In this document: in pieces, positions 8,745-17,447 of the stretch | How positions within the stretch are numbered: position 1 is the first letter of the stretch | Layout of the letters: the number at the start of each line of letters is the position of its first letter | Origin: Leeia oryzae DSM 17879 | Lineage (GTDB): Bacteria > Pseudomonadota > Gammaproteobacteria > Burkholderiales > Leeiaceae | Assembly: GCF_000376945.1 (NCBI RefSeq) | Contig: NZ_AQXU01000025.1 | Span: 1 to 64,000 of the forward strand | DNA: 64,000 nt | Direction: 5' to 3' | The notes under the pieces: generated by a model | Told to the model about the DNA's origin: nothing | The model's database searches: none | What the model saw: only the letters and a program-made list of their open reading frames with translations | Made by a program: the position numbers and the translations under genes

Positions 8745-9419
8745 ATGCGTTTACTGCTGGTTGAAGATAATCTGGAATTGGCCGAATCATTACGCAGGGC
8801 ACTGACGGCAGCCAGCTTTGCGGTAGATGTGGTACACGACGGGCTGGCGGCAGACCAGGCACTGCATCGGGATGACTATGCGCTGCTGGTTCTGGATTTA
8901 TCGCTACCCAAATTATCTGGCTGGGATGTCTTGCAACGCCTGCGCAAACGCGGCAGCAGCCTGCCGGTATTGATTCTGACCGCTCACGGCAGTGTTGAAG
9001 ACAGGGTTAAAGGACTCAACCTGGGGGCGGATGATTATCTGGCCAAGCCCTTTGAACTGACAGAGCTGGAAGCACGGCTCCGGGCCCTGCTCCGCCGGGC
9101 CAATGGCGCACCTTCCGCCGATATTTGCTGTGCCAGCCTGTGCTATGACAGCAACCAGCGGCGTTTTACCCTGGCAGACCAGCCTGTCAGCCTGCCGCCA
9201 CGCGAACACGCGGTGCTGGAAGTCTTGCTGCTGAAACAGGGAAAAACCGTCAGCAAAGAAGCGCTACTGGAGCAAATTTGCAATTTTGACGACAGTGTCA
9301 GTATCGAGGCCATTGAAATCTACATCCATCGTCTGCGTAAAAAGCTGGAAGGCGCGGATGTCCAGATTGTTACCTTGCGCGGGCTAGGCTATTTGCTGGA
9401 GCAGCGGCATGACGTTTAA
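8745..9419 (+). CDS. OmpR-family response regulator (TctD/QseB-like)
   Basis: This 224-residue two-domain regulator has a receiver domain (1-115) with phosphoacceptor D51, T79 and K101, and a C-terminal winged helix (about 125-220) ending RGLGYLLE. I take the ATG at 8745 (MRLLLVEDN) because the acidic pocket begins there and AAGG lies upstream; the longer frame from 8715 adds only leader residues. The kinase gene overlaps its end by 11 nt. It is divergent from the ABC-importer operon across about 145 nt, the usual layout for a system that regulates its neighbouring transporter. Confidence 0.95.
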   Translation: MRLLLVEDNLELAESLRRALTAASFAVDVVHDGLAADQALHRDDYALLVLDLSLPKLSGWDVLQRLRKRGSSLPVLILTAHGSVEDRVKGLNLGADDYLAKPFELTELEARLRALLRRANGAPSADICCASLCYDSNQRRFTLADQPVSLPPREHAVLEVLLLKQGKTVSKEALLEQICNFDDSVSIEAIEIYIHRLRKKLEGADVQIVTLRGLGYLLEQRHDV

Positions 9420-10812
9420 GGTGGCCAAAAGCCTGCGGGCCGAATTGCTCTGGTGGCTAATGGTACCGCTGGGCATTCTGTTTGCCTTCAACAGCTGGCG
9501 CACCATTGATACCTCCAGAGAGCTGGCCAATGTCGCTTACGACAGGACATTGCAAGCCTCTGTGCGCACCATCGCCGAACGGGTCACCGTCGATCAGGAT
9601 GGAGTCCACGTGGATATCCCCGCCGCTGCGCTAGAAATGTTTGAGTCCCAGTTCCAGGACCGGGTGTACTACAGCGTACATCTGAATAACGGCAAACTGC
9701 TCACCGGCTACGACCAGCTGCCCCAACCCGACCGCTTGCATCAACCCGGGCTGGACCGCATTGTCTTCTTTGATGCGCGCTATAAAGGTGAAGACGTGCG
9801 GTTTGCCATCTATAGCCGGCCACTGTTTGAGCAGGACAATCGGTTGAGTGCCATTGTACAGGTGGGGGAAACCCTGTCATCCCGCCAGGCGCTGGCCAGG
9901 CAGATTGTCTGGGATGCCATGCGGGATCAGTTGTGGATGATGGCGCTGGCCGCCATTTTTGTAGTGATTGGCATTCAGCGGGGGCTAAGACCATTGCTGA
10001 CACTGAGGGATAAGATCCAGCGCAGGGATGAAGGCGAGCTATACCCGTTTAATGTCCAGAAGGTGCAAACCGAACTGCAACCACTCGTGGTCAGCCTGAA
10101 CCAGAACATGCAACGCTTGCAGGAAGAACTGGACGCCCGACAGCGGTTTATTGCGGACGCATCGCACCAGCTACGCACCCCCCTTACCCTGTTAAATACC
10201 CAGGCAGAGCTGGCCTTGCGTGCCCAGGAACCTGCGGCCATGCATGCAGCGCTGATAGAGCTGCATCACAGCACCCGCCAGACCGTCCGGCTGGCCAACC
10301 AGCTGCTTTCCCTGTCACGCGCAGAGCCTGACAGCGTCAGACAATTGGCCTTTGAACCCATGGACCTGACAGATTTTGCCCGGTCCCTGACCGCCGAATT
10401 TGCACCTGCGGCGAGAAGCAAGCAAATTGATCTGGGATTCGAAGGCGAAGACGCCTGTTACATTTCGGGCAATACCCTGCTGCTGCATGAACTGATATCC
10501 AACCTGCTGGACAATGCCATTCATTACACTCCGGCAAATGGCATTGTCACCATTCGGGTAGAAGCACAGCATGCCGACATCTATCTGACCGTGAGTGATA
10601 GCGGCCCCGGCATTCCACGGTCAGAGCGATTGCGGGTCTTCGAGCGGTTTTACCGTATTCTGGGCACCAAAGAATCCGGCTGTGGCCTTGGATTGGCCAT
10701 CGTCAAGGAATGTGCTCAGGCCCACGAGGCTGTCGTCAGCCTGAGTGATGCAGAAGAAGGCGGGCTGAAAGTCACCGTTCGCTTTCCGCCTTCCCCGCAC
10801 CGGCATTTCTAG
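9409..10812 (+). CDS. Sensor histidine kinase (TctE-like)
   Basis: This 467-residue membrane kinase has TM1 at about 13-30, a periplasmic 2CSK_N-like sensor (31-170) and TM2 at about 175-192. The HisKA box FIADASHQLRTPLTLL carries phospho-His253. The ATPase domain has N-box NLLDNAIHY (about 365-373), G1 DSGPGIP (397-403) and G2 GCGLGLA (424-430). The ATG has GGAG 7 nt upstream, within the regulator gene, and overlaps it by 11 nt. The N-terminal domain type is that of TctE, which senses tricarboxylates, but the ligand here is unknown. The 3' end overlaps the converging gene at 10809 by 4 nt. Confidence 0.95.
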   Translation: MTFKVAKSLRAELLWWLMVPLGILFAFNSWRTIDTSRELANVAYDRTLQASVRTIAERVTVDQDGVHVDIPAAALEMFESQFQDRVYYSVHLNNGKLLTGYDQLPQPDRLHQPGLDRIVFFDARYKGEDVRFAIYSRPLFEQDNRLSAIVQVGETLSSRQALARQIVWDAMRDQLWMMALAAIFVVIGIQRGLRPLLTLRDKIQRRDEGELYPFNVQKVQTELQPLVVSLNQNMQRLQEELDARQRFIADASHQLRTPLTLLNTQAELALRAQEPAAMHAALIELHHSTRQTVRLANQLLSLSRAEPDSVRQLAFEPMDLTDFARSLTAEFAPAARSKQIDLGFEGEDACYISGNTLLLHELISNLLDNAIHYTPANGIVTIRVEAQHADIYLTVSDSGPGIPRSERLRVFERFYRILGTKESGCGLGLAIVKECAQAHEAVVSLSDAEEGGLKVTVRFPPSPHRHF

Positions 10813-11705
10813 TTAGCCGTTTTTGACAGTTCAGCCACGGCCTTTTGCATCATGCTATTGACGGCCATGGCAAATTTTGGCGACAGCGCCGACCAGTACT
10901 CGAGATTCTTGTGACTCTCGCCGGAGGGTACGCTCAACGCATCGGGTTTCATCGACAACCACAGCAGTGGCTGATCCCCATTGCCAAATCCCTGCCCTTT
11001 ACCCAGACACTTGAGAGACAGCTCGATCACCCGCATCGTCTTGCGGTCATTCACCACCTTCACCGACCAGGCCAACGTGACCGGCACACCGGCCAGTTCC
11101 CGGACTTTTGGTGATACCTCACTGTCAGAGATATCAAACATGCCCGGGCTGCGATATTTATAGCCCAGCACCGGCACTTGCTGATAGCCAAAGTAATAAT
11201 CCGGCTTGAAAAGCCCGCCTTTGACATTCTCGGTATCGGTAGTAAGCGCGACTTCCCCTTTCACCTTGCCATAAAAAGGGGCACTGGTCACGGTGTCCGG
11301 CGGTACCAGTTCCAGTTTGTTTTGCTGTACAGCCCCTACCACTGCCGTGGCGATATCCGCCGCGATGGCCTTGGCCATGTCAGCAGACAAATGATCTTCT
11401 ACCGGTTCCCGACTGGCAAAATCCACCCCGCTACCCGCCCCCATCAAGGTAAACGCCCCTGCCAGCAAGCCGGACGTTACTTTGCTGTCGGTATGCCCTT
11501 CCCCGCTCAGGAGCGTCAGCCGTTCCAGATGCACCCCAAGTTTGACATTCAGTCCGCTGATGGCCACCTTGGTCACCGGCAGAATATCTTTGGCGTACTT
11601 CAGCACATTGTTCTTTTCTTCGATCGGGAAAGGATCATCTGCCGCCTGGCTTAGCCAAGGGGTCAGCGTCAGTACACCCACGGTCATCATGCGTTTCCAG
11701 CACAT
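10809..11705 (-). CDS. Exported protein of unknown function
   Basis: This 298-residue protein has a plausible signal peptide (MCWKRMMTVGVLTLTPWLSQA, cleavage near 21-22). The SD GGGAGA precedes the first ATG. The mature part starts ADDPFPIEEKNN. It has an Ala/Gly-rich segment around residues 85-120 and otherwise mixed alpha/beta character, without membrane helices or cofactor motifs. I do not recognise a family. It converges on the sensor kinase gene with a 4-nt overlap and is divergent from cysG, so it appears to be a single-gene unit. A periplasmic location is inferred only from the signal peptide. Confidence 0.75.
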   Translation of the reverse strand: MCWKRMMTVGVLTLTPWLSQAADDPFPIEEKNNVLKYAKDILPVTKVAISGLNVKLGVHLERLTLLSGEGHTDSKVTSGLLAGAFTLMGAGSGVDFASREPVEDHLSADMAKAIAADIATAVVGAVQQNKLELVPPDTVTSAPFYGKVKGEVALTTDTENVKGGLFKPDYYFGYQQVPVLGYKYRSPGMFDISDSEVSPKVRELAGVPVTLAWSVKVVNDRKTMRVIELSLKCLGKGQGFGNGDQPLLWLSMKPDALSVPSGESHKNLEYWSALSPKFAMAVNSMMQKAVAELSKTAN

Positions 11706-11901
11706 CCTGTTCTCCCTGCGTCATTCGATGATTTTTTCATCATAATTCAGGCAGAAGGGTGTGACCATGCCATGAAGCGGCAGAATGCACACGGCTTAAC
11801 AACGATTTACAATTGGGAAACCGCAATATTTCAACCGTTGCTTCTGGCAAGCTGGTTTAAAATAAGATTTTCTCTGCCGCCCTACCCAACTGGAACCTGT
11901 C

Positions 11902-13296
11902 ATGGATTACTTCCCCATTTTTCTGAATTTGAAACAGCAACATTGCCTGGTGGTAGGCGGGGGAGAAGTTGCATTACGCAAGGCCAGCCTGCTCGCCCAG
12001 GCACAGGCGATTGTCACGCTGGTGTCGCCCGAGCTGCATCCGGACCTGCAAGCGCAAGTCGACGCAGGTGCCATGCACTACATTGCCGGCGAGTTTGCGC
12101 CTGAGCATCTCACTGGCAAACGGGTGGTCATTGCCGCCACGGATGACAAAGCCGTCAACCGGCAGGTTTATGAACTGGCAGAGCAGCTGGGTATCCCGGT
12201 CAATGTGGTGGACCAGCCCGACCTGTGCCGTTTCATCATGCCGGCCATCGTAGACCGTTCTCCCTTGGTGATTGCCATTTCCACATCAGGCGGCGTACCG
12301 GTGCTGGCTCGCCAGCTAAGAACCAAACTCGAAAGCCTGATCCCGCATGGCTACGGCGTGCTGGCCAAGCTGGCCAGCGAATTCCGCCACAAGGCCAAGC
12401 AGAAGCTGCCAGACGTAGGTACCCGTCGCCTGTTCTGGGAAGAAGCCCTGCAAGGGACAGTGGCCGAGAAGGTATTTGCCGGCAAAGTGGAAGAAGCCCG
12501 CCAGGATCTGGACCATCAGCTAGAGACAGCCGACATCGCGCGTTTGCAGCAAGGCGCGGTATACCTGGTAGGTGGAGGCCCTGGCAACCCGGACTTGCTC
12601 ACCTTCCGTGCCTTGCGGCTGATGCAGCTGGCCGATGTGGTGCTATACGACAACCTGATTGCCCCGGCGATTCTGGACCTGGTCCGCCGTGATGCAGAGC
12701 GGATTTATGTGGGCAAGAAAACCAATAACCACGCCCTGCCACAAGACGATATCAACCAGCTGCTGGTCAAACTGGCCAAAGAAGGCAAGAAAGTGCTGCG
12801 GCTCAAAGGAGGCGACCCGTTCATTTTCGGTCGCGGCGGTGAAGAAATCGAAACTCTGGCCGAAGAAGGCATTCCGTTTGAAGTGGTACCCGGCATTACC
12901 TCTGCCTCCGGCGCCTCCTGCTTTGCGGGCATCCCGCTGACGCACCGGGATTATGCCCAGGCCTGTACATTTGTCACCGGCCATCGCCGAGCAGGCGAAA
13001 CCGAGCTGGACTGGCCGCGGCTGGTACAAGCCAATGAAACAGTGGTGGTGTATATGGGCGTGGGTCAGGCCAAAGAGATTTGCCAGCAGCTGATCCAGCA
13101 TGGCCGTGCCGCAGAGACACCGGTCGCCATTGTAGAACAGGCGACTACGGCACAGCAGCGGGTCGTGGTCGGCACGCTGTCTACCCTGCCCGACAAGATC
13201 ATCGAGGCAGGGGTCAAATCTCCCGCGCTGATCATCATCGGGGAAGTAGTCAAACTGCACGCCAAGCTCGCGTGGCACACCAAGCCAGCAGGCTGA
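11902..13296 (+). CDS. cysG: Siroheme synthase, trifunctional
   Basis: CysG makes siroheme for sulfite or nitrite reductase from uroporphyrinogen III: two SAM methylations, NAD-dependent dehydrogenation to sirohydrochlorin and iron chelation. The 464 residues match the usual length. The N-terminal dehydrogenase/chelatase module (1-205) has the Rossmann motif VVGGGEVALRK (17-27) and D104. The C-terminal SUMT module (about 217-460) has VGGGPGNPDLLT (223-234), YDNL, RLKGGDPFIFGRGGEE and VPGITSASG. It stands alone, ending at a strong terminator. No cys or nir genes are adjacent. Confidence 0.97.
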   Translation: MDYFPIFLNLKQQHCLVVGGGEVALRKASLLAQAQAIVTLVSPELHPDLQAQVDAGAMHYIAGEFAPEHLTGKRVVIAATDDKAVNRQVYELAEQLGIPVNVVDQPDLCRFIMPAIVDRSPLVIAISTSGGVPVLARQLRTKLESLIPHGYGVLAKLASEFRHKAKQKLPDVGTRRLFWEEALQGTVAEKVFAGKVEEARQDLDHQLETADIARLQQGAVYLVGGGPGNPDLLTFRALRLMQLADVVLYDNLIAPAILDLVRRDAERIYVGKKTNNHALPQDDINQLLVKLAKEGKKVLRLKGGDPFIFGRGGEEIETLAEEGIPFEVVPGITSASGASCFAGIPLTHRDYAQACTFVTGHRRAGETELDWPRLVQANETVVVYMGVGQAKEICQQLIQHGRAAETPVAIVEQATTAQQRVVVGTLSTLPDKIIEAGVKSPALIIIGEVVKLHAKLAWHTKPAG

Positions 13297-13301
13297 TGTG
13301 A

Positions 13302-13337
13302 AAAAGCCGATGCCACCATCGTGGAGCATCGGCTTTT
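13302..13337. terminator. Bidirectional terminator between cysG and the MCP gene
   Basis: A 12-bp perfect stem (AAAAGCCGATGC / GCATCGGCTTTT) provides T-runs on both strands, serving the two converging genes. Confidence 0.88.
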
Positions 13338-13359
13338 ACTACCTTGTGCAGCGAACGAT

Positions 13360-14979
13360 TTACAGCGAGAAGCGTGCCACGGACTGACGCAAATCCCCCG
13401 CCAGATGGCTTAGTCGGGCCACAATTTCACCAGTGCTCGATACTTGCACCACATTCTCTTTCGCCAGAGAGGCAATATCGTTTACGTGGCGCTCCATCAT
13501 GTCGGTCACCCCAACCTGATTATCGTACACTTGTACCAGCGCCTGCAGGTCTGCATAGGTTTGCTGAGCCCCCTGGTTTAACCGGTCTAGCGCGGGTAGC
13601 AGGTCGTTGATACTCTCGACCCCTTTGGCGACCTGGCGTGTACCCTGCTGCATGGACTGAACGGCACGCTCGGCTTCAGTTTGTAGCGCCATCAGTACCT
13701 GCTGGATATCGGTCGTGGCATTGGCGGTTTTTTCTGCCAGCTTGCGCACTTCATCCGCCACCACCGCAAAGCCGCGCCCCGCCTCGCCGGCACGTGCGGC
13801 TTCAATGGCAGCGTTCAAGGCCAGCAAATTGGTCTGTTCTGCAATCTCCTTGATCACGGTCGCAATGCCGCCAATCTGTGCGGCGCGTTGTTCCAGCTGA
13901 TCAATATTACCTGCCGATTTCTGGATACCGTCCGCCAGCAGGTTGATCTCGTTCGCCGCGCTGGTTGCCGATGCACTCCCCTCGCCAGACAAGTTGGCCG
14001 CTTCATAGGCGCGCGTCTGCACAGACTTGCTGCGCTGACTGAGCTCGGAAAAACTGCCAGCGACTTCGTGAATGGCTACAGACACTTCTTCTGCTGCCGT
14101 TCTTTGCTGTGAGGCACTGTTGCTGACCACCCCAAAGGTTTCATCCAGAATGGTGGCCGAATCCGCCAGCTGGTCAGCTTGCTCGCGCACTTTGGCAAAC
14201 ATGCTGCGCAGTTCATCCTGCATTTTGACCAGCGCACTGAGCAATACCCCGGTTTCGTCGGCGTGCAGTTGCGTCAGTCGCCCAGACAAATCTCCCGAGG
14301 CGATTTTCTGCGCAAAACCAATGGCATGGTTGAGCGGGTTGGTAATCGAACGGATCACCGAGAATCCAAGCCCGATGGCCAGCACAAAACCGACCACGGT
14401 AACGATCAGCAACAGGTTCTGCATGGTCGTCATGTCAGAACCGGCCTGGATATGGGAGGCATCAGCCAGCTTGCGCTTCATTTCCAGCAGCTTGGTAATC
14501 TGGCCGGTTAACTGGTCAAAGATATCCAGCGCTTCAGAACGGTAAATCTGCAGACCCTCGTCCCCCACCCCGGCCAAGGCCTTCGCAATGGCTGGCTGGC
14601 GTGCTTTTTTATAAGCTTCCCACGCCTTGGCCGCCTCACCAATCAGTTTGACCTCTTCAGGATCACTGGCGGATTGGCGGATGTGCGTCAGATGGGTATC
14701 GATATCTTTTTCGAGCAAGGTGACTTTGGCCAGCGGCTTTTTGGCGTAGTCTGCATCCGGCGTGCCAAAGGCAACCAGCAGCAAGGCCTTGGAGCGGTGC
14801 AGTTCATCCAGAGAAATCGCAGCTTCAGTCAGTGGCACGGTGCGAAGATTGAATTCTTCATCCAGCCTGGTGGACTGCTTGTGCATGCCCCACAAGCCGG
14901 TCAGGCTGGCGGCAAGAAGCAAGGCACACGAGAAAATGGCGAATAGCCACAGTTTTTGTCTGATGGTAAGTTGGTACAC
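13360..14979 (-). CDS. Methyl-accepting chemotaxis protein
   Basis: This is a transmembrane chemoreceptor of 540 codons. It has TM1 near residues 8-28, a periplasmic four-helix-bundle-type sensor (about 30-185), TM2 near 190-210, HAMP, and a long cytoplasmic signalling hairpin containing the conserved tip [17 protein letters not shown] choose the GTG at 14977-14979 because AAGGGGAGA lies 4 nt upstream; the longer frame from 15003 starts with TTG and would include that SD. It is monocistronic, ending at the terminator shared with cysG. The ligand is unknown. No che genes are in view. Confidence 0.94.
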   Translation of the reverse strand: MYQLTIRQKLWLFAIFSCALLLAASLTGLWGMHKQSTRLDEEFNLRTVPLTEAAISLDELHRSKALLLVAFGTPDADYAKKPLAKVTLLEKDIDTHLTHIRQSASDPEEVKLIGEAAKAWEAYKKARQPAIAKALAGVGDEGLQIYRSEALDIFDQLTGQITKLLEMKRKLADASHIQAGSDMTTMQNLLLIVTVVGFVLAIGLGFSVIRSITNPLNHAIGFAQKIASGDLSGRLTQLHADETGVLLSALVKMQDELRSMFAKVREQADQLADSATILDETFGVVSNSASQQRTAAEEVSVAIHEVAGSFSELSQRSKSVQTRAYEAANLSGEGSASATSAANEINLLADGIQKSAGNIDQLEQRAAQIGGIATVIKEIAEQTNLLALNAAIEAARAGEAGRGFAVVADEVRKLAEKTANATTDIQQVLMALQTEAERAVQSMQQGTRQVAKGVESINDLLPALDRLNQGAQQTYADLQALVQVYDNQVGVTDMMERHVNDIASLAKENVVQVSSTGEIVARLSHLAGDLRQSVARFSL

Positions 14980-15112
14980 AAGCTCTCCCCTTGGGTAATG
15001 CAACCAGATACGTCATTGCGCTAGGCGGATGACATACGTAAATCTACGTATTAAATTCTGGCCGCGGCCTAATTCTAGAGAGAGAAACAGATTATGTAGT
15101 CAGAGAGCGCGA

Positions 15113-15160
15113 CATGGATGGTCAGTATTGCGCCATATATTGCACAAATGACCATCCATG
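15113..15160. repeat. 12-bp perfect inverted repeat upstream of the MCP gene
   Basis: CATGGATGGTCA (15113-15124) and TGACCATCCATG (15149-15160) flank a 24-nt AT-rich centre. No T-run follows, so it looks more like an operator or a stable hairpin than a terminator. It lies between trhP and the chemoreceptor gene. Confidence 0.6.
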
Positions 15161-15203
15161 ATGTGATAGGTCTCCCCGCAAGGAGGAGAAAAACAAGGTG
15201 TTG

Positions 15204-16583
15204 TTAAGCAGCAGGTGCCAGCAGACGTGCCAGCAAAGCGCCATTCAGTTCAGCTGGCAACGGAATGCTCACGGCGTGACCGCTACCGGCGGCCAGTTCC
15301 ACTGGCTGTTCGTTGTTGGAATTACGCATGCTGGTCACTTCGATCACGCGATTACCGCTTGGATGGATCACTTCCAGACGATCGCCCACTCCAAAACGGT
15401 TTTTCACGTCAATTCTGGCCCAGCCATCGACGATCTCGACCACATCACCGACATATTGGCTGCGGCCAGACTCGGAATAACCGGTCAGATAGTTCTGGTG
15501 ATCTTGCGTATGGTGGCGCTGGTAGAACCCATCGGTATAACCGCGGTTTGCCAGGCCTTCCAGCTCGCCCAGCAAGGTCGGGTCAAACGGACGGCCCGCC
15601 ATGGCGTCGTCAATGGCGCGACGGTAAACCTGTGCAGTACGTGCCACGTAGTACAAGGATTTGGTACGGCCTTCTACCTTCAGCGAATTCACACCGATTT
15701 TGGCCAAACGCTCCACGTGCTCTACCGCACGCAGATCCTTACTGTTCATGATGTAAGTGCCGTGCTCGTCTTCCATGATCGGCAACAGGCTGCCAGGACG
15801 ATTGGCTTCTTCGATCAAATAGACCTTGTCGGCTTCCGGATGGCGGGGCATGTTGCCCAGACCAGAGAACGACTGGTCGGCATCTTCCATGGCCTTGCGA
15901 TAATCAAACTTCAGGGTCTCGACCGGAATGCGGGCGATATCGCCGGTTTCATTCTCCGCAGCTGGTTGGACGTTATAGTCCCAACGGCAAGAGTTGGTAC
16001 ACGTACCCTGGTTAGGATCACGGTGGTTAAAGTAGCCAGACAGCAGGCAACGGCCGGAATAAGCAATACACAAGGCGCCATGGACAAATACTTCCAGCTC
16101 CATGTCCGGACAGCGCTGGCGGATTTCTTCCACTTCATCCAGGCTCAGCTCGCGCGACAGAATCACGCGGGTCAGGCCGATTTTCTGCCAGAACTTCACG
16201 TCCGCCCAGTTGGTCGCGTTCGCCTGTACTGACAGGTGAATCGGCACCTCTGGCCATTTCTCGCGCACCATCATGATCAGGCCCGGGTCGGCCATGATCA
16301 GTGCATCCGGCTTCATCTCGATCACCGGGGCCATATCGTTCAGGTAGGTTTTCAGCTTGGCGTTATGCGGGAAGATGTTGCTGGCCACAAAAAACAGTTT
16401 GCCGCGTGCATGGGCGCCATCAATCCCCGCTTTCAGGCTTTCCAGTGACGAAAACTCGTTATTACGGGCGCGCAGGCTGTAACGCGGCTGGCCAGCGTAA
16501 ACGGCATCCGCACCGTAATCAAACGCGGCGTGCATTTTGGTTAAAGAACCGGCTGGCAATAAGAGTTCTGGAGAAGCGGGCAT
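15204..16583 (-). CDS. trhP: Peptidase-U32-family tRNA hydroxylation protein TrhP (YegQ)
   Basis: TrhP is needed for prephenate-dependent 5-hydroxyuridine formation at wobble U34 of tRNAs. The 459-residue protein opens with PELLLPAGSLTKMHAAFDYG and then YAGQPRYSLRARNNEF, as in E. coli YegQ. It carries the U32 signature (EVFVHGALCIAYSGRC) with Cys at about 172 and 179 and two more at 195 and 199, which likely bind an Fe-S cluster. The C-terminal quarter forms the U32_C beta domain. I prefer the ATG at 16581-16583 (GGA about 9 nt upstream) over one three codons earlier. It is divergent from lexA. The paralogue RlhA lacks the QPRYSLRARNNEF sequence. Confidence 0.9.
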   Translation of the reverse strand: MPASPELLLPAGSLTKMHAAFDYGADAVYAGQPRYSLRARNNEFSSLESLKAGIDGAHARGKLFFVASNIFPHNAKLKTYLNDMAPVIEMKPDALIMADPGLIMMVREKWPEVPIHLSVQANATNWADVKFWQKIGLTRVILSRELSLDEVEEIRQRCPDMELEVFVHGALCIAYSGRCLLSGYFNHRDPNQGTCTNSCRWDYNVQPAAENETGDIARIPVETLKFDYRKAMEDADQSFSGLGNMPRHPEADKVYLIEEANRPGSLLPIMEDEHGTYIMNSKDLRAVEHVERLAKIGVNSLKVEGRTKSLYYVARTAQVYRRAIDDAMAGRPFDPTLLGELEGLANRGYTDGFYQRHHTQDHQNYLTGYSESGRSQYVGDVVEIVDGWARIDVKNRFGVGDRLEVIHPSGNRVIEVTSMRNSNNEQPVELAAGSGHAVSIPLPAELNGALLARLLAPAA

Positions 16584-16686
16584 GACGTACATCCAACAAA
16601 GTAATGTTTAAGGTTGGCGATTATACAGAAAAAGTGTTGAAAATCAGACCCTTCTGTGAATAGGGTTGTTTTTGATGCAACAATGC

Positions 16687-16715
16687 TTGCAAGTATGACG
16701 TTCGCCACTTACAAT
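16687..16715 (+). promoter_or_regulatory. Sigma70 promoter of lexA
   Basis: -35 TTGCAA (16687-16692), a 17-nt spacer and -10 TACAAT (16710-16715) lie just upstream of the putative LexA operator and 38 nt before the start codon. Confidence 0.75.
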
Positions 16716-16716
16716 A

Positions 16717-16730
16717 AGAACGAACGTTCT
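16717..16730 (+). promoter_or_regulatory. Putative LexA operator (GAAC-N4-GTTC type)
   Basis: AGAACGAACGTTCT overlaps the expected transcription start. It fits GAAC-N4-GTTC, the form known from Gram-positive SOS boxes, not the CTGT-N8-ACAG box of E. coli. Its position right after the -10 would block initiation, giving autorepression. Confidence 0.65.
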
Positions 16731-16753
16731 AAATAAACTTAAAAGGGGGCATC

Positions 16754-17338
16754 ATGCCACCACCCAATAAAGACCACGATTATCTTGCAAAGTTGCAGGA
16801 TTATTATGCGGATTTCCGCTCGCTACCCTCTTATGCCAGCATGGGGCAACTGCTGGGTTTGGCCTCCAAATCTGCCGTGTCCGCCTTGGTCAAGCGGCTG
16901 CAACTGCAAGGTTATCTGGAATCCTCACCCGACAAACGGCTGGTACCGACCAAGCGGTTCTTTGGCCGGCCGATGGCAGAAGACGTGGTACGCGCAGGTT
17001 TGCCTAGCGAAGCCCACGACGGCATGCGTGATGCCCTCAATATCGATGAGTACCTGATCGAAAAACCGTCCGAGACCATGCTGATCGAGGTGAAAGGTGA
17101 TTCAATGATCGAGGCCCATATTCAGGAGGGTGACATTGCCGTGGTAGAAAAGCGTCTGGCCGCCCATCCCGGAGATATCGTGGTGGCGGTAGTGGATGGC
17201 GAATTCACCCTGAAATATCTGGAAAAAGACGGCCCGCACTATATTTTACGCCCGGCAAATGCAGCCTACCCGGTGATTCGCCCGACCCAGTCCCTGCAGA
17301 TTTTTGGGGTCATGGTTGGTTTGATACGCAAATTCTAA
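16754..17338 (+). CDS. lexA: LexA-family repressor, self-cleaving
   Basis: This SOS-type repressor has 194 residues, close to E. coli LexA (202). The N-terminal helix-turn-helix lies in residues 1-65 (SYASMGQLLGLASKSAVSALVKRL). The cleavage site is A81-G82 within VVRAGLP, and the S24 dyad is S117 (GDSMIEAHI) with K154 (FTLKYL). The SD AAAAGGGGG precedes the ATG. The DNA-binding domain is diverged from enterobacterial LexA, consistent with the non-enterobacterial operator found in its own promoter. It could be the principal LexA or a second LexA-like S24 regulator; no other SOS gene is in the window to decide. Confidence 0.88.
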   Translation: MPPPNKDHDYLAKLQDYYADFRSLPSYASMGQLLGLASKSAVSALVKRLQLQGYLESSPDKRLVPTKRFFGRPMAEDVVRAGLPSEAHDGMRDALNIDEYLIEKPSETMLIEVKGDSMIEAHIQEGDIAVVEKRLAAHPGDIVVAVVDGEFTLKYLEKDGPHYILRPANAAYPVIRPTQSLQIFGVMVGLIRKF

Positions 17339-17380
17339 AGCGAATCGTCAAGACTAGTGCGTATCAGCAAGTCTTGTACA

Positions 17381-17434
17381 CATGAACCCCATAAAAAACG
17401 CCACTCACAGGTGGCGTTTTTTATGGGGTTCATG
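17381..17434. terminator. Long perfect inverted repeat acting as bidirectional terminator
   Basis: Two 24-nt arms (17381-17404 and 17411-17434) are perfectly complementary around a 6-nt loop. The arms contain A6/T6 tracts next to the GC-rich core CGCCAC/GTGGCG, so each strand gets a hairpin plus T-run. It serves lexA and the converging FTR1 gene. Confidence 0.88.
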
Positions 17435-17447
17435 AACAGCAAACAGA

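Noticed and set aside
14980-15003. TTG start eight codons upstream for the chemoreceptor
   Set aside because: The strong SD AAGGGGAGA sits inside that extension and points to the GTG at 14977-14979.
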